A stretch of DNA of 64,000 nt, from assembly GCF_023074835.1 (NCBI RefSeq), contig NZ_JALLGW010000002.1:310001-374000 (forward strand). Reading direction: 5' to 3'. A model generated the notes under the pieces. It was not told the DNA's origin. It saw only the letters and a program-made list of their open reading frames with translations, and searched no databases. Source of the DNA: Halomarina salina (lineage in GTDB: Archaea; Halobacteriota; Halobacteria; Halobacteriales; Haloarculaceae). The position numbers were made by a program, and so were the translations under genes. Shown in pieces: positions 1 through 7,469 of the stretch (its first letter is position 1; each line of letters opens with the position of its first letter).

Positions 1-283
1 GCCCGAAGAGGTAGAACGTCGCACCGAACGGGACGCGCCCCCACTCGATACCGGCCTGCAGCGACGCGATGCTCGGGTCCGAGAGGGTGACGCCGACCGC
101 GACCATCGGGTCGAGGATACGGTCCATCTCGTCGCGCGTGGCGAAGTTCGGCGCGAGGTGCCAGAACCAGAACGCGCCGAGGACGAACGCGAGCAGGAGG
201 AGGTACTTCAGGTACGGGTCCTCGTCGAGGTCCGAGCGGACCCGCTGTCGAATCCGGGTCAGCGGGGCGGAGAGTCGCCGCAT
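1..283 (-). CDS. N-terminal part of a membrane protein, probably GT-C glycosyltransferase-like (partial)
   Basis: The gene runs off the left edge, so only about 94 residues are visible. A basic, cytoplasmic-looking start is followed by one clear membrane helix (about residues 28-46). An outside loop then carries Arg-Asp-Glu (TRDEMDR), the place where GT-C glycosyltransferases keep an acidic pair after their first helix. A TATA-like box at 309-317 lies about 30 nt before the ATG, which fits a leaderless transcript. The next gene on the same strand starts well upstream and is separately read. The GT-C assignment is inference from one helix, one acidic loop and the glycan context; another membrane family is possible. 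Confidence 0.55.
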   Translation of the reverse strand, partial: MRRLSAPLTRIRQRVRSDLDEDPYLKYLLLLAFVLGAFWFWHLAPNFATRDEMDRILDPMVAVGVTLSDPSIASLQAGIEWGRVPFGATFYLFG

Positions 284-308
284 GTAGCTACTCACTCAGC
301 CAACCGCG

Positions 309-317
309 GCAAAAGTC
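309..317 (-). promoter_or_regulatory. TATA-like box of the partial membrane gene
   Basis: On the minus strand the sequence reads GACTTTTGC, centred about 30 nt before the ATG at 283. This spacing is typical of haloarchaeal leaderless promoters. Confidence 0.4.
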
Positions 318-358
318 TCGTGATTCGGCGTCGGCGGTGTCGGGGACCGGCGGCCGCA

Positions 359-1903
359 TCACTCCATGTACCCGAGCTGTTTCAGCCGGTCGGCCACCTC
401 GTCGCCGTCGCCGACCCGCTCGCGCTGCTGGAACCGGATGGGGTCGCGCTCGGCCCAGTCCGGCTCCTCGTCGAAGATGGGCAGGACGCTGCCGCGCATG
501 TCGGTCGGCACGTCGCTGCCCATCCCGGCGAGGATGGTCGGCGCGATGTCGAGGATAGAGATGTCGTTGAGCTGGCCGACCGAGTCGACGTTCGGCCCCT
601 CGGCGGCGAAGATGCCGTGGGGCGTGTTCTCGGCGGCCCAGCGGTCGGGGGCGGTCGTGACGTTCCCGCCGCCGACGCCGTCGTTGACGTGGACGCCGGG
701 GCGCATGTCGACGACCACCTCCGGCCCGTCGTCGACGAACGGCCCGTGGTACACCTCGTCACCCGCGTAGACGGCCGTGAACAGCGGTCCCTCGGCGTCG
801 CTCACCTCGCGCAGGTCCGCGATGAGCTCCTTCCGGACCGCCTCCACGTCGAAGCGCGGGTTGATGTAGATCGGACCCTGCCCGCTGGCGACGGCCTTCG
901 TCCGGTCGAGGTCGATAGCTTCGAGCTTCCGGCCGCGCTTCAGCCCCGCCTGCTGGGGGACGAGTTGCTGGAGCGACTCGGGAACGACGCGGGCGAGCGT
1001 GTCGACGATGCCCGCGCGCTTGGCGACGGCGAGGGCGTTCTCGCGGGTCAGCCCGAGCGGTTTGAGGTAGTCCTCGACGGTCCGCGTGCGCTCCTGGTAG
1101 CCGTTCTCGGCGAGCCACTCGTTGACGTAGAACTCCGTCGTCGTGGGGGCCGCGCCGTGGTCGGACATCAGGACGAGCGTCGTGTCCTCCAGGTCGCGGA
1201 GTTCGCCCAGTCGCTCGTCGACGAGTTGCCACGCGCGGTAGACGGGTTCGTCGTCCCAGAAGAAGTGGTGCAGGACGTTGAGGTAGAACAGCGTGACGTG
1301 CATGAAGTCGAGTTCGTCGCGCTCGAAGAGGTCCAGCGCCACGTCGAACCGGGAGTCCATCACGTCGAGGATGGCGTCGACCTCCGCCCCGCGCTCCTCG
1401 TTCGAGGAGAGCAGCGGGTCGGGGTGGACCTCGTAGTCGAACTCGCGCTGGAGGTACGCGGCGAGGTCCGCGGGCGAGGTGTAGCCCGAGTCGATTGAGC
1501 GGTACTCCCCGGAGACGGCGTCGGGACCGCCACAGACGACGGGGCCGTCGATGTCGCGTGGCGGGTACATCGTCGGCATGTTGACGACGCCGGTCGTCAT
1601 GCCGCCGTCGTTGAGGTAGTCCCACAGCTCCACGGTCTGGAAGTCGCCGCCGTTGGCGACCGTTATCTCCTCTGCCTCCAGGTCGACGTGCTCGAACCAG
1701 AAGACGCCGAAGCCGCCGGGGTCCTTCCCGGAGGAGTAGCACTTCCAGTTCGGGAACGTCACCGGCGGGAGGCAGCTCCGGTGGGCCGCCCACGCGCCGG
1801 ACTCTCGGAGGGCGGCGAGGTTCGGGAGGTCACCTGCGTCGAGCCACGGGTCGAGCAGTCGCCAGCTCGCCCCGTCGAGGCCGACGACGAACGTCCGCGT
1901 CAT
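359..1903 (-). CDS. Alkaline-phosphatase-superfamily phosphodiesterase / nucleotide pyrophosphatase-like protein
   Basis: The 514-residue protein belongs to the type I phosphodiesterase/sulfatase-like fold. The metal Asp and nucleophile Ser sit at D10 and S13 (VGLDGAS). Further metal-site motifs are MSDHG in the middle and PHGIF near the C-terminus. The catalytic residues seen are those of hydrolases or phosphotransferases acting on phosphate esters. There is no signal peptide, so it probably works in the cytoplasm. It sits in a run of minus-strand glycan genes (flippase, deacetylase, GT2), so a role in cutting or transferring a phospho-substituent of a glycolipid is plausible but inferred. 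The substrate is unknown. Confidence 0.85.
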   Translation of the reverse strand: MTRTFVVGLDGASWRLLDPWLDAGDLPNLAALRESGAWAAHRSCLPPVTFPNWKCYSSGKDPGGFGVFWFEHVDLEAEEITVANGGDFQTVELWDYLNDGGMTTGVVNMPTMYPPRDIDGPVVCGGPDAVSGEYRSIDSGYTSPADLAAYLQREFDYEVHPDPLLSSNEERGAEVDAILDVMDSRFDVALDLFERDELDFMHVTLFYLNVLHHFFWDDEPVYRAWQLVDERLGELRDLEDTTLVLMSDHGAAPTTTEFYVNEWLAENGYQERTRTVEDYLKPLGLTRENALAVAKRAGIVDTLARVVPESLQQLVPQQAGLKRGRKLEAIDLDRTKAVASGQGPIYINPRFDVEAVRKELIADLREVSDAEGPLFTAVYAGDEVYHGPFVDDGPEVVVDMRPGVHVNDGVGGGNVTTAPDRWAAENTPHGIFAAEGPNVDSVGQLNDISILDIAPTILAGMGSDVPTDMRGSVLPIFDEEPDWAERDPIRFQQRERVGDGDEVADRLKQLGYME

Positions 1904-1942
1904 GTGTCGTCCAACCCGAGGTCGGCGGATATACTTTCCCTT

Positions 1943-2974
1943 CTACTCGGCGACGAGTCCCGAGAGGTCGAGCCGGAGCGACGGGTACCAGCCCGCGAGC
2001 GCCGGCAGGTAGACGCTCACGAACCGGTCGATGAACACCACCGGGACGATGGTCTCGGCGGGGACGCCGAGGGCGACGAACACCGCCGTCGCCGTCGCCT
2101 CCGTGACGCCGATGCCGCCCGGCGTCAGCGGGAGCAGCGTGACGCTGTACGCGGTGAGCAGGTAGAACGGCAACAGGAGCGCCGGCTCGAACCCGGTCCC
2201 GAGCCCGTCGAGCAGGAGCCAGACGCGCAGGCCGGGCGCGGCGACCATCGCCGCGAGCCAGCCGACAGTGTACAGACCGACGCTCCGCGGGTCGGTCGTC
2301 AGCGTCCGGAACGAGTCGGCCGACGACGCGGCGAAGTCGGGGAGCGACCGGACGAGTCCGGCGAGTCGCCCGCCGACGCGCGGCACGCGCCCGAGCAGTC
2401 GGGCGAAGCCCTCCACGAACCGGTCGGCCAGCGTCAGGTTCGCCCCGAGGAGCAACACGGCCGCCCCCGCGACGAAGTACAGCAGGGTCGACAGCGCGAG
2501 CAGGAGCAGCAGCCCCGGCGAGAACTGTCCGACGCCGAGGACGACCCCGAGCGTGGCGACCAGCCCGTAGAGGGCGGCGTACAGTCCCGTGTGGACGCCA
2601 GCGACGGCGACGCTGTCCCCGCCGGCCATCCCGGTCTCGCTGCGGACGACGACGGGTGCGGCCGCCCGCCCCGACAGCCGCGAGGGGAGGATCTGGTTGA
2701 CGAAGTTCACGACGAGGTCCGTGCTGGCAGCGGCGCGGAACGTCGCGCTATCGAGGCGGTTCATCAGGACGTGCCACGTGTAGAACCGTCCGAGGAGGCC
2801 GACGACGGTGACGACCAGTAGTGCCGCGACGGACGCGGGTGGCACGTCGCCGAGGACCGCCGCGACGCGGTCGAACTCGACCTGGTCCAGCAGCCACGCG
2901 ACTGCCAGCAGGCCGATGCCGTAGCGGAGGACGAACCCCAGTACGCGGCGGGCGCGAGAGGACGAATCGGCCAC
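1943..2974 (-). CDS. Lysylphosphatidylglycerol synthase TM-region / UPF0104 flippase-like protein
   Basis: This is an integral membrane protein of 343 residues with about eight hydrophobic segments. It matches the LPG synthase transmembrane domain family, which includes archaeal AglD-like and putative lipid-flippase proteins. The conserved Pro-Gly-Gly-Ile-Gly-Val-Thr-Glu stretch near residue 280 supports the family. The start is GTG at 2974, only 1 nt after the stop of the deacetylase gene, so the two are translated from one message. It probably moves or anchors a polyprenyl- or archaeol-linked sugar across the membrane; the exact substrate cannot be read from sequence. Confidence 0.85.
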   Translation of the reverse strand: MADSSSRARRVLGFVLRYGIGLLAVAWLLDQVEFDRVAAVLGDVPPASVAALLVVTVVGLLGRFYTWHVLMNRLDSATFRAAASTDLVVNFVNQILPSRLSGRAAAPVVVRSETGMAGGDSVAVAGVHTGLYAALYGLVATLGVVLGVGQFSPGLLLLLALSTLLYFVAGAAVLLLGANLTLADRFVEGFARLLGRVPRVGGRLAGLVRSLPDFAASSADSFRTLTTDPRSVGLYTVGWLAAMVAAPGLRVWLLLDGLGTGFEPALLLPFYLLTAYSVTLLPLTPGGIGVTEATATAVFVALGVPAETIVPVVFIDRFVSVYLPALAGWYPSLRLDLSGLVAE

Positions 2975-2975
2975 G

Positions 2976-3887
2976 CTACTCCGCCCCGCCCGCGCCGGGA
3001 GCGGGTGCGTCGAGCGGTGGCGTCCCCGCCGCGTCGGCGACGACCGACCGCGCGGTGACGAACTCGAACGGTTCGGCCAGGATGCGCTCGACGGCCCGGC
3101 GCATCCACGCGCCGGTGCGGACGTACACCCGCTTCGGGACGCCCTCGACGTCGGGCAGGTCCGCGAGTTCCCACGGGTGGACGTAGAGCACGGGCGTGAT
3201 GCCCCGTCGCGCGAGCATGTGCATCCCGGCGATGGTGTAGCGCACGCCGAAGAACCGGAGCCACGTCCCCGTCAGGGGGAGGCGCAGGCCGGGCATCACC
3301 GCGATTGGCAGTTCGGCGAGCGTGTCGGGCGCGTCTGCCTGCACGTCCACCGCGGAGCAGGGTCGAACCGCGTCGTCCTCGCCGCCGTACCAGCCCGGAA
3401 TCTTGCGGCAGGCGGCGACGCTGGAGTCGTAGCGGTAGCCCGCGTCGGCGAGGGCCGCGAGCGTCCCTTCGGGTACGTCGAACGCGGGCGCGCGGAACCC
3501 CTCGACCGTCGCGCCGGTGACCGACTCCAGTACGTCTCGGGAGTGGACGAGTTCCTCCCGACGTTCGTCGGGGTCCAGGTCCGACAGCAGCCGGTGGCTG
3601 TGGGTGTGGGAGGCTATCTCGTGGCCCGCGTCCGCGATGGCGCGGACCTCGTCGGGGTGGTCCTCGGCGACCGACGAGACGGTGAAGAACGTCGCCTCGG
3701 CGTCGTGGTCCGCGAGCGTCTCGCGGAGGAACTGGCCCATCTCCAGGCCAGCGGTCGCCTCGTCTGCGGGGGCGGTGCCCCCGGCGCTCCGGTACGCCGG
3801 CGTCTGCGAGAACAGTTCGAAGTCGACCGAGAGGACGGCCGTGGGGGTCCCGTCGTCGTCCACCGTCGTCGCCCGGTCGCTAGTCAT
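2976..3887 (-). CDS. Polysaccharide deacetylase (NodB domain, XrtA/DUF3473-like)
   Basis: A 303-residue carbohydrate esterase 4 protein. The N-terminal SVDFE motif supplies the catalytic and metal Asp, HTHSH gives the paired metal His residues, and GFRAPAF is the family arginine motif. The C-terminal end with YVHPWEL resembles the DUF3473 tail of deacetylases linked to exopolysaccharide export. The family removes acetyl groups from N-acetyl sugars. No signal peptide is present, so it probably acts on the cytoplasmic, lipid-linked glycan. It overlaps the DUF2304 gene by 8 nt and is followed after 1 nt by the flippase gene, so an operon is clear. Confidence 0.88.
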   Translation of the reverse strand: MTSDRATTVDDDGTPTAVLSVDFELFSQTPAYRSAGGTAPADEATAGLEMGQFLRETLADHDAEATFFTVSSVAEDHPDEVRAIADAGHEIASHTHSHRLLSDLDPDERREELVHSRDVLESVTGATVEGFRAPAFDVPEGTLAALADAGYRYDSSVAACRKIPGWYGGEDDAVRPCSAVDVQADAPDTLAELPIAVMPGLRLPLTGTWLRFFGVRYTIAGMHMLARRGITPVLYVHPWELADLPDVEGVPKRVYVRTGAWMRRAVERILAEPFEFVTARSVVADAAGTPPLDAPAPGAGGAE

Positions 3888-4236
3888 CTCGTTGCTCTTC
3901 GAGGTCGTTCTTCAGCAGGCTCAACTCCTCGTTGAGGCGGGACTGCTGGTCGTACAGTTTCCCGATACGGTTGAACAGGTAGGTGACCACGACGAACAGC
4001 ACGAGGTTCGAGATGACGAGAATCGCGCGGGCCTGCCACTCCAGACCGAGGAGGGTGGCGATACCCTGGAACGCGTTGGGGACGAGCGCCACGAACACCA
4101 GACCGAGGCCGACGATGGCCGAGAGGACGAACAGCGCGATGTCCTCGCGGCCCCGGCGGACGATGTAGTAGCCGTTGAACAGCAGGCCGAGACCGACGAC
4201 GAACGTCATCAGGTTGACGAGGGTGTACTCTGCCAT
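3880..4236 (-). CDS. DUF2304 membrane protein
   Basis: A 118-residue protein with three membrane helices (about residues 8-25, 33-55 and 70-90) and a C-terminal charged coiled coil. This is the DUF2304 pattern. DUF2304 genes regularly sit beside GT2 dolichyl-phosphate-sugar synthases, and here the two genes share one nucleotide (stop TAA and start ATG joined as TAATG). The likely role is a membrane partner of that glycosyltransferase, which itself has no transmembrane tail. This is inferred from neighbourhood; no catalytic residues are visible. Confidence 0.85.
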   Translation of the reverse strand: MAEYTLVNLMTFVVGLGLLFNGYYIVRRGREDIALFVLSAIVGLGLVFVALVPNAFQGIATLLGLEWQARAILVISNLVLFVVVTYLFNRIGKLYDQQSRLNEELSLLKNDLEEQRDD

Positions 4237-4910
4237 TATCGGAAGATGAGGACGCGGAGGATGACGTCGGCCATCCGGGCCGGGTAGAGGACGAACGTGT
4301 CGAACGTGAACTGCGAGTCGCCCTCGTCGCGGACGGGCATCTTCACCGACACCTCGGTGATGCGGTGGCCCGACCGCGCCGCGTCGAGCGTCTGTTCGAC
4401 CGCCCAGTGCCTGTCGGAGTGGTGGAGGATGGTCTCCAGCTTCGAGACGCGGTACACCCGGAACCCGCTGGTCACGTCGGTGATGTCGATACCGCCCAGC
4501 CGGTTCACGACCGCCGTGAAGAACCGGATGCCGGTGTTTCTGACCTGCGAGTACTCCTCGTGGCTGTCGTTGAGATATCGGCTGGCGATGACCATGTCGT
4601 GGTCCTCGGCCTCCTCGAGGAGGGTCGGGATGTACGCGGGGTCGTGTTGGCCGTCGGCGTCGATCTGGACGACGAAGTCGTAGTCGTTGCGGATGGCGTA
4701 GCGGTAACCCGTCCGGACCGCCCCGCCGACGCCGGTGTTGATGACGTGTTCGACCACGCTCGCGCCGTGGCCGCGCGCGACGCGAGCGGTGTCGTCGCTC
4801 GACCCGTCGTCGACGACGACCACGTGGTCGACGTGGGCCATCGCGCCGTCGACGACCGACCCGATGGTGGCGGCCTCGTTGTACGCGGGGATGACAGCGA
4901 CGGTACGCAC
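4236..4910 (-). CDS. GT2 glycosyltransferase, dolichyl-phosphate sugar synthase type
   Basis: A 224-residue family-2 glycosyltransferase. It shows the N-terminal nucleotide-binding VIPAYNEAATI, the VVDDGSSDDT motif, and IDADGQHDP, whose DAD/DGQHD acidic residues bind the metal-nucleotide sugar. It is as short as soluble DPM1-like enzymes and lacks C-terminal helices; the adjoining DUF2304 protein could anchor it. The expected reaction is transfer of a hexose from a nucleotide sugar to dolichyl phosphate. Which sugar is used cannot be told. The stop codon overlaps the DUF2304 start by one base. Confidence 0.9.
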   Translation of the reverse strand: MRTVAVIPAYNEAATIGSVVDGAMAHVDHVVVVDDGSSDDTARVARGHGASVVEHVINTGVGGAVRTGYRYAIRNDYDFVVQIDADGQHDPAYIPTLLEEAEDHDMVIASRYLNDSHEEYSQVRNTGIRFFTAVVNRLGGIDITDVTSGFRVYRVSKLETILHHSDRHWAVEQTLDAARSGHRITEVSVKMPVRDEGDSQFTFDTFVLYPARMADVILRVLIFR

Positions 4911-4936
4911 GACTCTCAGAACGGCCTCGCCGTCAC

Positions 4937-5683
4937 TTAGACGTGTCGTTGTTTCCGCGGTTCACGCCGCTCTTCGCCGTCCTCTGCCGGCACCACGCGC
5001 GACACGGCCACGGGTTCCGGCGTCGGCGTCGCCACCGCCAGCGACCACCACCTGACGAACTGGGTCCGCTCGTACAGCGGCGCGGCGCGGGCGCTCCAGG
5101 ACCGCTTCGAGATGCTGAGAGGCATCAGCGGCGACCCGAGCCGACGCAGTTCGACGGTGTCGAACCCGTTCTCGTCGAGGAGCGTCTGCATCTCCCCCAC
5201 CGAGAGGTGGCCGTACTCGTCCGTGTCCTCGCCGAGCGCGCCGAGTCGGAACGCGAGGTGCTTCGCGAACCGCCGGTAGAGCCCCGGTGTCCCCTCCAGC
5301 AGTATGAGTCGTCCGCCGGGTGCGAGAACGCGGCGAGCCTCGGCGATTATCCGCCCACGCTCGCCCTCGGGAACGTGGTGGAGGAACCGTCGGCCGATGA
5401 CTGTGTCGAACGAGTCGTCGGCGAACGGGAGCGCTCGCGCGTCGGCCGTCGTCGCCTCGACGCCCGTCGCGTCGACTGAGTTCTGGTGGAACACCTCGAC
5501 CCCCACGTCCGCGTCGGGGTGAGAGTGCCGACCGAACGCGAGTTCGAGCGACCGCCCGTCGGGGTGGGCGTGGCGCTGTATCAACGCGTCGTGACGGTCG
5601 TAGATGGCGGCGAGCAAGGGATGCTCGCTGACCTCCCGCGGTCGTTCGGCGATGGCCCCGCCGAGAATCTCGCTCTCACCCAT
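4937..5683 (-). CDS. SAM-dependent class I methyltransferase
   Basis: A 248-residue methyltransferase from the ATG at 5683. The frame stays open to 5947, but that extension contains a tRNA fragment and is not protein-like. A TATA-like sequence at 5710-5717 lies about 30 nt before 5683; the ATG at 5704 is too close to it. Post-motif I acidic loop (DARALPFADDSFD) and motif PGGRLILLEG are clear, while motif I is unusual (LELAFGRHSHP in place of a Gly-rich loop). It is of the ubiquinone/menaquinone or sugar methyltransferase superfamily. It ends 26 nt before the GT2 gene, so it may modify the same glycan. Substrate unknown. Confidence 0.75.
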   Translation of the reverse strand: MGESEILGGAIAERPREVSEHPLLAAIYDRHDALIQRHAHPDGRSLELAFGRHSHPDADVGVEVFHQNSVDATGVEATTADARALPFADDSFDTVIGRRFLHHVPEGERGRIIAEARRVLAPGGRLILLEGTPGLYRRFAKHLAFRLGALGEDTDEYGHLSVGEMQTLLDENGFDTVELRRLGSPLMPLSISKRSWSARAAPLYERTQFVRWWSLAVATPTPEPVAVSRVVPAEDGEERREPRKQRHV

Positions 5684-5857
5684 GACCGTCCGGAACTTCA
5701 CCATACAAGGTATGCATTGTGGCCGTTCCGGGGACAGTACCCGAACGAGCACAGACAGCGTTGGTGAACAGTCCACAAGTCGGGCCAAACCGTTGGCGGC
5801 GGGACTTCGCCCACAGGACGCATCGCGTCGCTCCTCGTCGTTGTTCGCAGTAGAAGT

Positions 5858-5983
5858 AGCGGGAGGTAGATTCGAACCTCGGTCGCTCGCGACGCTCGCT
5901 CCCTGCTTCCAATCTACTCCGGGCGATTTCGACGGCACACGGCTCACGACTCGCTCCGCTCGTCGTTCACGTTGTGTGCCGTC
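5858..5983 (-). repeat. tRNA-linked hairpin element with copy of the initiator tRNA 3' end
   Basis: Downstream of the initiator tRNA (minus strand) are two hairpins. The first has perfect 10-bp arms at 5974-5983 and 5931-5940. The second has arms at 5907-5917 and 5866-5876 (one mismatch) around a 30-nt core (5877-5906). Its far arm continues to 5858 as a copy of the last 19 nt of the tRNA with one difference. The core differs at only 2 of 30 positions from one found behind tRNA-Arg (61862-61891), although the arms differ and match each local tRNA. Confidence 0.85.
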
Positions 5984-5990
5984 AGAACAT

Positions 5991-6064
5991 AGCGGGAGGT
6001 AGATTTGAACTACCGATCTCCGGGTTATGAGCCCGGCGGAATCTCCTGGCTATCCCATCCCGCT
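5991..6064 (-). tRNA. Initiator tRNA-Met (CAT)
   Basis: The 74-nt minus-strand sequence folds as a cloverleaf. Its acceptor stem starts AGCGGGA and ends TCCCGCT, so the first pair is A-T, as in archaeal initiators. The anticodon loop is CTCATAA, giving CAT. Three G-C pairs (GGG/CCC) stack on the anticodon loop, which is the initiator hallmark. The T-loop reads TTCAAAT. No CCA is encoded. A 3'-end copy lies downstream. Confidence 0.95.
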
Positions 6065-6150
6065 GTCTTCTGATACCCGAGGCTGCTTAGTAAGGGTTGT
6101 GATTCGATGACCGCCACGTCATGCGATACCGCGGGAGAGCGAGCGGTCGT

Positions 6151-6603
6151 TCAGGCCTCCGCGGTGACCCGCCACGTGACCAGGCTCTCCAGCACGTAGT
6201 TGAGCAGCATCGAGAGTCCGATGGCGAGCGGGGGCGGCACGAACGTCCAGAGGTCGACGCCGAAGACGGGTATCGAGATGGGGAGCCGCGAGAGCGACCA
6301 GACGACGAGGAACTGGACGGCGACGCCGCCGCTCCGCACCAGATTCGACCTGAGCAGGCGGCCGAGCGTCGGGAGGACGCCGTCCTCGCCCTCGGTGGCG
6401 AACGTCCAGTGTTCGTTGATGAAGAACATGATGACGATGGCTACCTCCGCGCCGATCACCTTCGCCACCTCGTCGGCGACGCCGAACTGGAGCGTGAGGA
6501 GGAACGTCACCGAGAGGTCGAAGACCGCACCGACGGCACCGACGGAGACGAACTTGCTGAACCGGACCCCCGAGAGCAGCGCCGACAGCGTGTCGCGGTT
6601 CAT
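6151..6603 (-). CDS. GtrA family membrane protein
   Basis: A 150-residue protein with four membrane helices in the GtrA pattern: an N-terminal KFVSVGAVGAVFDL helix start, and a conserved FFINEHWTF segment with the Asn and Trp typical of the family. GtrA-like proteins are thought to help move or use polyprenyl-phosphate-linked sugars. The ATG overlaps the stop of the upstream GT2 gene by 4 nt (ATGA), so the two are translationally coupled and very probably act together. Longer upstream starts would overlap the GT2 gene fully and are rejected. Confidence 0.88.
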   Translation of the reverse strand: MNRDTLSALLSGVRFSKFVSVGAVGAVFDLSVTFLLTLQFGVADEVAKVIGAEVAIVIMFFINEHWTFATEGEDGVLPTLGRLLRSNLVRSGGVAVQFLVVWSLSRLPISIPVFGVDLWTFVPPPLAIGLSMLLNYVLESLVTWRVTAEA

Positions 6604-7367
6604 CTGGAGTCCCGGTCGACGAGCGCCGTCGTGGTCTCGGGGAACGCCCGGTGGAAGCGGTGGTCCTGCAGTCGGAGCGCGCGGTGGCGCGCGACGAACA
6701 GCGCACGAGCCATCTCCGTCGCCGTGCGGACCGGTGCGACCGTCGAGTTCGGCTGGTCGTGCCACGTCACGGGCACCTCGACGAGCGGGTAGCCGAGCGC
6801 GCCGCCCATCGCGATGAACTCGACGTCCCAGGCGAATCCGGGTTCGTAGAGGTGTTTTCGAACCTCGCCCCACGCCTCGGCGGTGATGGCCTTCGCACCG
6901 CACTGGAAGTCGTAGAGGTCGACGTCGAGCAGTCCGCGGGCCAGCCACGCGAACGCGTCGCCCATCCGTCGGCGAGCGTGCGTCTGGTGGCTCACGACCG
7001 TCGCGTCGGGGTGGCGCCGCGACCCGACCGCGATGTCGGCCGTGCCGTCGAGCAACGGCGCGACGACGGCCTCGACGCTCGCTGCGGGGGTCGCGCCGTC
7101 GGCGTCGGCGAACGCGAGGACGTCGGTGTCGAGGTGCTCGAAACCGCTGGTGATGGCCGCGCCCTTCCCGCGCCGGTACGGGACGGCGTTGACCGTCGCG
7201 GGCAGCGAGTCGAGGGCGTCGAGCGCGTGGAGGGTCGCCTCGGAGGGGTCGTCGAGTTCGATACGGATCGCCGCCGGCGAGAGTCGCTCGTCCAGCGCCT
7301 CGACGTAGGCCGAGAGCTGCTCGACGGTTGGTCTGAAGGCGGGGACGACGAGACCGACGGACGACAT
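6600..7367 (-). CDS. GT2 glycosyltransferase coupled to GtrA
   Basis: A 255-residue family-2 glycosyltransferase. The start VGLVVPAFRP, the central LAFADADGATP (DAD acidic motif) and a following VGSRRHPDA segment match dolichyl-phosphate-glucose synthase relatives. No membrane helices are seen; the coupled GtrA protein is the likely membrane partner. The expected product is a polyprenyl-phosphate-linked sugar used by GT-C enzymes such as the partial one at the left edge. The sugar cannot be specified. The gene is divergent from the DUF2298 gene. Confidence 0.87.
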   Translation of the reverse strand: MSSVGLVVPAFRPTVEQLSAYVEALDERLSPAAIRIELDDPSEATLHALDALDSLPATVNAVPYRRGKGAAITSGFEHLDTDVLAFADADGATPAASVEAVVAPLLDGTADIAVGSRRHPDATVVSHQTHARRRMGDAFAWLARGLLDVDLYDFQCGAKAITAEAWGEVRKHLYEPGFAWDVEFIAMGGALGYPLVEVPVTWHDQPNSTVAPVRTATEMARALFVARHRALRLQDHRFHRAFPETTTALVDRDSR

Positions 7368-7439
7368 ACGCAGTCGGAATCGGTCAGCGGGTAAAAACAG
7401 TTTGGAACGGCTCGTCGCCGCTACGAGGAGTACACAAGA

Positions 7440-7446
7440 GGTTTAG
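7440..7446 (+). promoter_or_regulatory. TATA-like box of the DUF2298 gene
   Basis: GGTTTAG lies 27 nt before the ATG at 7470, consistent with a leaderless transcript. Confidence 0.4.
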
Positions 7447-7469
7447 CCCCGCCCACCCGTCGCTGGAAC

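Noticed and set aside
5684-5947. Longer N-terminus for the methyltransferase near tRNA-iMet
   Set aside because: The extension includes the tRNA 3' copy and hairpin core, and a TATA-like box points to the start at 5683.
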